A stretch of DNA of 64,000 bases from Paramecium tetraurelia (Eukaryota > Ciliophora > Oligohymenophorea > Peniculida > Parameciidae). Every line of letters starts with the position of its first letter. Positions within the stretch are counted from its first letter, which is position 1. The position numbers were made by a program, and so were the translations under genes. Location: contig NW_001799255.1 in assembly GCF_000165425.1 (NCBI RefSeq), forward strand, positions 248,001 through 312,000. Reading direction: 5' to 3'. Below the pieces are notes generated by a model. It was not told where the DNA came from. It saw nothing but the letters and a program-made list of their open reading frames with translations, and ran no database searches. Positions 59,086-64,000 of the stretch are shown in pieces.

Positions 59086-61869
59086 TCATTTAATTGGATG
59101 AACTTAAATTGATCTTTTCATGGATCGTATATTTTATTATTTTTTTCTCATTAAAGCAGAAGACAACCGGCGTTCTTATTGTCGGACTACCATAGACTTT
59201 CTCGGCAAACCTAATCTATTAACATTGAACCTATATTGATTTATGAAATCATAAGGATAGAACAAATATTTTAACAACCCATTCCCGCTAATCAACTAGA
59301 AATAATCTAAACTTTTTGAGGTTTACGTAATGATGTATCTGACTGGATGAATCAACTTCTTAATTACTAAATTGATATTTGCCTTTTAATTAAAGGTCTG
59401 ATATTCCTGCTATTAATCAAGTTCTATTTTATCTTCTAAATTGAGTTTAAGTTCTAAAATTTTGATCAGATATTCAATTTATTAGATGTCCTTTTCAGAA
59501 TATAAGTCCTTATGATGCAATTTATCCTTCAAAGACTTTAAAGTTTGCAGTTCCAATGAAAAGTGTATTCTAATGTCCAAAATATCTTTTTCAGATTTTT
59601 ATTGAGACTTTTGACAGAAATCGAGATAAGATCGGCTTTCCAGATCTTTTATTAAAATCCCCACTGAATCTATGTCCTTTTTGTTTATATATTCTAAGTT
59701 TAAATGCAATAGATTACCTTAGCTTTCATATTAGGTTGTTTCATCTTCAATAATTTGATATTTCTAAAAGAAAATGCTGTCGTTTTTCACTTTGACCATT
59801 TGAGCGGCCTCCTTGATAATTTCTTAATCAGTAGATGCATGGTATAATTGCTTAATTCTGATTGAATTTCTTCTAAATTTTTATCTATCCTAATTTTAAT
59901 AGAAATTAAATTATTTAATGACCTTCTCTCTATCGGGAATATAGTGAACTTGCTTACAAAAATCAGGAGGATGTCTTTTGGATTCGCAAACTGCACACTT
60001 TAATTCTTAATAATTATTGGTTTTGAGATTCCAAAAGGTCTCAAAATCCTATTTATATTTTTGTAATATCATATGAAATTTTGATTTAGGTATTACTAAA
60101 GTGCTGACAAATCCAGAACTTTTATATTCATATTTATAGTTTTTTTAATTATTTAAGAATTCTGTTAATCCAAAAAGTTCATTTGATTTAAAACATCCAA
60201 TTAGTACTTTCTTTTCAAAAGATTTATCGTAAATATCAACCTATCCAGATTCAATTATATGAATGAAATGATCATCCTCATTAAATATATTAATTGTGGA
60301 TGAAGGTTGATAGGCCTAAAATTAAAGGTTTTTTAGGAGCTCATTCAAAAATTCAGTAGAAAAGTTCTTATAAAAGAAGTCACAATTCTTTAGCACAATA
60401 CTGTTTGATTCAACTGCTATTTGTTTTCTTAGATCATCTGATAATTAACTTAAAATTTCTGTTTATTCCTTGGTTTATTATGTTTACTCTTGATACCAAT
60501 AATAATTTAGATACTCTCTTACTTAAAACTGTAATTGATGACTAATCTTTTTATTATGCATGTATTAATTAATGAAGATTAACTTTTTATTAATGATGTC
60601 GTTATTGTTTTTCATTCTAGTCAAAATTTCACCAATTGTATTTAAACTAAATGACAGTTAAAATGTACAAACAAATACAAATAAAAAGGCAAACATTTTT
60701 TCAGATATATCTAAAATACATTGTAAATATTTACTTATTGGATGGATATCACCATATCCCACAGTGTACATAGTTACACTAGTGTAATACATTGATTCTA
60801 TGTATAAATCTGTCCATGAGATGTGTTCCAAGTTGAAAAAGGTAATCCAATTTGAATTTCCCATAAGAAGTTGATACTTTCCAATGATCAACCATATGCA
60901 ACTAAAAATATGCTATATTATAAGCAACAAGCCTATCAATTTAAATAACTCTATTAATGATGATGCTAATTAACCCATTAAGAAGGATTGCTGCCATGAT
61001 CCTATAAAATTTAATAGATTTTTTAACTAAATAAAATATGAGAGCATCCATAACTTAGGCCAACCCCCAAACAATATGAATTAGTGATTAAAATCGAAGT
61101 TGAAATAGGCCATAGCAAAAAGCAAGCAAATTTCCATCAATTCAATTAGGTTGGTAACATGATATTGGTTTTTTACTATTTAATAGCGATCAACGACAGG
61201 TAGACCCTAATCATAATAGATAGTGATGTTTCGTAGTAATAAATCAATTGCAAACACAATCTAGGATATGATAATGATGTAATCATAATCTTCTATCAGT
61301 AATTCGAATGTAATGATGATGGGAATAATATACATAAGGTAGATCCTGAAGACATTTAGGAGGAGATCCCAAATGATTTTGATTTTAAATGATGGATCTA
61401 TCAAGGGTATCTATTCAAATAAGTACAATATTTTTTATTAACAATTTACCAGGCCTTGTCTGTATTGATATCGCAACCTTACAAAGAAATTGACCTCATC
61501 AAGACTTGGATATTGCATAACTGTCTATTTGGCTTTGCCAGAATAAGTGATAAAATCCTTGATGTTGCCCGAACTTTTGTCATTAATGAGGTAGTAATGT
61601 TTGGGTTTAAATGATTGATCTGGTTTAATGTACTTCAATAGTTTTCGAACAAACAATCCGATGTGATAGTATATGATTAACTTTTGAAAGGGTTTGAAAA
61701 CAGCTTAATTGAAACCAGGAATATCAGGACTGGGAGCTTCTATTTTCTTAAGTAAGATAATTGATGACGAGTCGCATTCATTGTTTACTGGGAGATTTTT
61801 GCAGATAGAAGTATCTTATTAGCCGACTGTGTTGATATTATCTAGATGTACGCTATTAAGACTATGCAT
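59086..61869 (-). CDS. Voltage-gated-type K+ channel with C-terminal cNMP-binding-like domain
   Basis: One unusually long intron (61411-61449, 39 nt) gives 914 aa. The N-terminal 160 residues are cytosolic. Six spans follow (IYLMYIIPIIITFELL; IELMEICLLFAMAYFNF; LIELFKLIGLLLII), with the pore YYTSVTMYTVGYGDIHPISK carrying the K+ filter TVGYGD. S6 is FAFLFVFVCTF. A cyclic-nucleotide-type beta roll comes next: DDHFIHIIESGQVDIYDKSF, KVLIGCFKSNELFGLTEFLN. The phosphate-binding Arg and GE of true cNMP sites are not seen (NELFGLTEF), so ligand binding is doubtful. A Cys/His-containing piece (CAVCESKRHPPDFCKQVHYI) and a coiled-coil region end the protein. Similar to EAG/CNG-class channels of the ciliary and cell membrane. 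Confidence 0.92.
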
Positions 61870-61967
61870 AAATTGAATATAATATTTATAATTTTTACTT
61901 ACAAAACACTTAATAATTAATCCATAACTTTTTTTTGAATTGCGATATTATTGATTTAATTTATAAT

Positions 61968-63381
61968 TCATTCTTTCTCATGTATTAAACCCTTAACAAC
62001 CAAGTAATCAAAAACTCCTGTGACACGTTCTTTGTCTAACTTGAAGTTTTGTAGTGCCTAATCTTTCTTGATGATTCCATTTTTGACTGATTCCCTCACA
62101 AGTACCTCTTTGAGTATCAAATATTCTTATTCAGTTAATCCTAATTTTTGACATAATTAATATTCCTCTTCACAAAATGATGGACCCGACTTATGCTTAT
62201 CCCTTCCCTCCATCAAAGGAATGAACCTGGTTCTTCTTTGCATAAACCTTTATTTTTATGAGTCATAAACAAATGAATCATTTTGTTTTTATCTCCTTTG
62301 ATATTGTTCATCCCTCTTTCTCTTATCAGCCAAATACTCCTCCACCTCTTCAAAAGTCTTCATCCCTAACTTCCTATAGTACCTCAACTCCTCGATCTTA
62401 GCTCTAAGTTACTTTTCCTTGATCAGATTCTAAACTAATCTTTCGTGATCTTCTGGTTTATTGAATCTTGCAAATGGTTTCATTAAGTTATGCAATTCCT
62501 TCTCCTCTTTTGATCTAGATTTATCCTAGATATTCTATTTCTTTAGATTGAGCAAGTCTCTCTCTATAACGAACTTCTTTCTTTTGATTCTCTCGTCCAA
62601 TCTTATGTTGTAAATATCGAGGACTTTTAGCTTCATTTCAATTTCATATGGTTTGTCATCATCATTGAATTCCATTTCTGCCAACAAGAGTTCTGCATCA
62701 TTATCGAATTCAATATCAAAGTCTCCTCTTTTGGGCATAAATCCTACTATTTCCTACCCACTCTAAGAAGACATGTTGGGTGTCAATCGACCAGTTTTGG
62801 TGATATTTTGCTCGTCCTTTATTCTTTTGGGAGCTGTTTATGCTCTTTTTGGCTTGATCAGTTCAAGAGTATCTTAATTTCTTTTGGATAATAGTGGCAT
62901 CTAAAAATATATAAATTATATAAAAACAAACATTTCTAAATTTCCCACTTAAAATTATATCATCATAATGTTGTGCAATTTCTTCCTGTGCTTTTTCTCC
63001 ACCAAGCATCTCAGCTATGTCTTGCCAATTACCAAATCCCTTCTTCTCCAATCCTTCCAGCAACAACAATTCTTCTTCAGCTGTCCAATCCTCTACAAAA
63101 ATGGGAAAATTTAATTTATTTATTATAGAGTAGGAATGACTAATTAAGTGAGATTCTGCAATATAAGAAGTAACCATACCGAATTCTTAGAGGTTTAAAA
63201 AGCAATTCATGCAAATGTCTATCGCATTTGGACAGTCGTTGCACAGAATTCGTGCTTATTTTGTGATATCTTTTTCGCAGTTGTCACAATGCACTTTGTT
63301 ATATGGAAAATAGAGATTCTAATGTAAAAATCAAATAAATACATGATAAATAATTTCTTCTCGATTCCCCTCCTACTCCAT
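61968..63381 (-). CDS. ADA2: ADA2-type transcriptional coactivator (ZZ, SANT, SWIRM)
   Basis: Introns at 63319-63342, 63156-63179 and 62901-62931 give 444 aa. The ZZ finger is [20 protein letters not shown] then [12 protein letters not shown] and [15 protein letters not shown]/Myb domain follows ([33 protein letters not shown]). The ADA2 core [20 protein letters not shown] then LAEMEFND, and [19 protein letters not shown], is diagnostic. A SWIRM domain closes it ([20 protein letters not shown] to [14 protein letters not shown]). ADA2 links the acetyltransferase GCN5 into SAGA-like complexes in the nucleus. I chose the start MEQEGNREE because it is the only ATG reading cleanly into the first splice. 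Confidence 0.95.
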
Positions 63382-63481
63382 CTTTTAGTTCTGATTTTTC
63401 TTTGTCTTCTTTTTTCCGCTACATATCGAACCAATATTTACTTTTCTTTGTCACTCAAGAACTTCCTAAAACTTATATACT

Positions 63482-63767
63482 ATTATACATTTTAATATTG
63501 TGGCAAATATACTGTTTAATTAAAAATAATCAAAGGATAATTGTAAAATTTGTGTTTTTTTAATCAAATTTCAATATGGCACAAATAGAAGCTCAGTGAT
63601 CCAAATTGGCAATCGAAACAATCATAGATGGGCCAGAAGGTAATGCTAAAGAAGGATAAAGATCTTCTAAAAAGAGAACGAGTCCAATCCGTTATTGATG
63701 ATTATAGAAATGGATAAAGATTTAAATTAATATATATGATTTTCTAGTTTTTATTTATTATACCAAT
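63482..63767. other. Right-edge region, small ORF possible
   Basis: From ATG 63576 (MAQIEAQ) a frame meets TGA after 7 codons; removal of a 32-nt GTGATC...ATAG piece would give about 45 aa ending ENESNPLLMIIEMDKDLNQY. Support is weak. Confidence 0.2.
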
Positions 63768-63998
63768 ATGGACGAACAATTATTGATGGATTTTTTAAAG
63801 CAGAGAAAATTCCTATTATTTTCAGAGGCAATAACATTCTCTAAATTAATGGATATAATACTAGCTGTAATAAACATAATAATTCTATTGATATAAATAT
63901 CTTTAAGAAATAGTTCAATAATTTAATTGATATAAATATCTTTCAAAAATAATTCAATAATTTTCGTGACTATTTAGTTATTCAAATTGTTTTTTTGA
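63768..63998 (+). CDS. Small hydrophobic ORF with internal 13-aa duplication
   Basis: A 76-codon frame starts MDEQLLMDFLKQRKFLLFSE and contains LIQISLRNSSIIQ followed by LIQISFKNNSIIF, the product of a 39-bp in-frame tandem repeat. It ends at TGA 63996-63998. It may be a small membrane-associated protein or a fragment of a gene that continues past the edge through an unseen splice. Confidence 0.33.
63887..63963 (+). repeat. 39-bp imperfect tandem duplication
   Basis: The unit starting attgatataaatatcttt occurs at 63887 and again at 63926, with about five differences over 39 bp. The length is a multiple of three and the repeat lies inside a small open frame. Confidence 0.75.
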
Positions 63999-64000
63999 TG

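Overview
The window reads as somatic (macronuclear-type) DNA of a ciliate of the Paramecium aurelia kind. Genes are AT-rich, very dense, lie on both strands, and are cut by tiny introns (about 19-39 nt, nearly all GTA...TAG). Open frames are recovered only if TAA and TAG are read as glutamine; every gene model here ends in TGA. All translations below use that code. I found no tRNA, rRNA, CRISPR, telomeric repeat or recognisable transposon.

Layout. 1-6.4 kb: edge fragment, small protein, a VHS/GAT protein carrying an AP-2 alpha-type appendage domain, a Ser/Thr kinase and a ubiquitin hydrolase. 6.4-16.8 kb: one giant secreted protein of about 3460 aa (signal peptide, 51-aa tandem repeats, charged segment, about 100-residue glutamine tract, about ten lectin-like units). 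16.8-20.6 kb: poorly resolved, low-confidence small genes. 20.6-28.4 kb: hypothetical, starch-binding CBM20 protein, Enhancer-of-zeste-like SET protein, two tandem paralogues, MYND-finger kinase. 28.5-35.1 kb: mitochondrial NAD-isocitrate dehydrogenase regulatory-type subunit and two coiled-coil proteins. 35-42 kb: dual-specificity phosphatase, a damaged RING-CH/FHA gene, PH-kinase, tail-anchored protein, H-type-lectin-like secreted protein. 42-52.7 kb: helical-repeat protein, multi-pass membrane protein, cyclin, CAP protein, SIMPL protein, alveolin-like cytoskeletal protein, casein-kinase-1-like kinase. 53.5-64 kb: CHR transporter, amidase, ankyrin protein, K+ channel with C-terminal cyclic-nucleotide-type domain, ADA2 coactivator, edge gene.

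The genes do not form operons or one pathway. Themes are signalling (four kinases, one phosphatase, cyclin), chromatin (E(z)-like and ADA2), ubiquitin (USP, RING-CH) and secretion/surface proteins. The most notable items are the giant protein with its glutamine tract written in TAA/TAG codons, the VHS-GAT-alpha-appendage fusion, the MYND-kinase fusion, the CK1-like kinase with a hydrophobic tail, and the RING-CH/FHA gene with three clustered in-frame TGAs plus a frameshift. Splice sites and frame joins were done by hand; models whose spliced length is a multiple of three with a consistent domain are marked with higher confidence.
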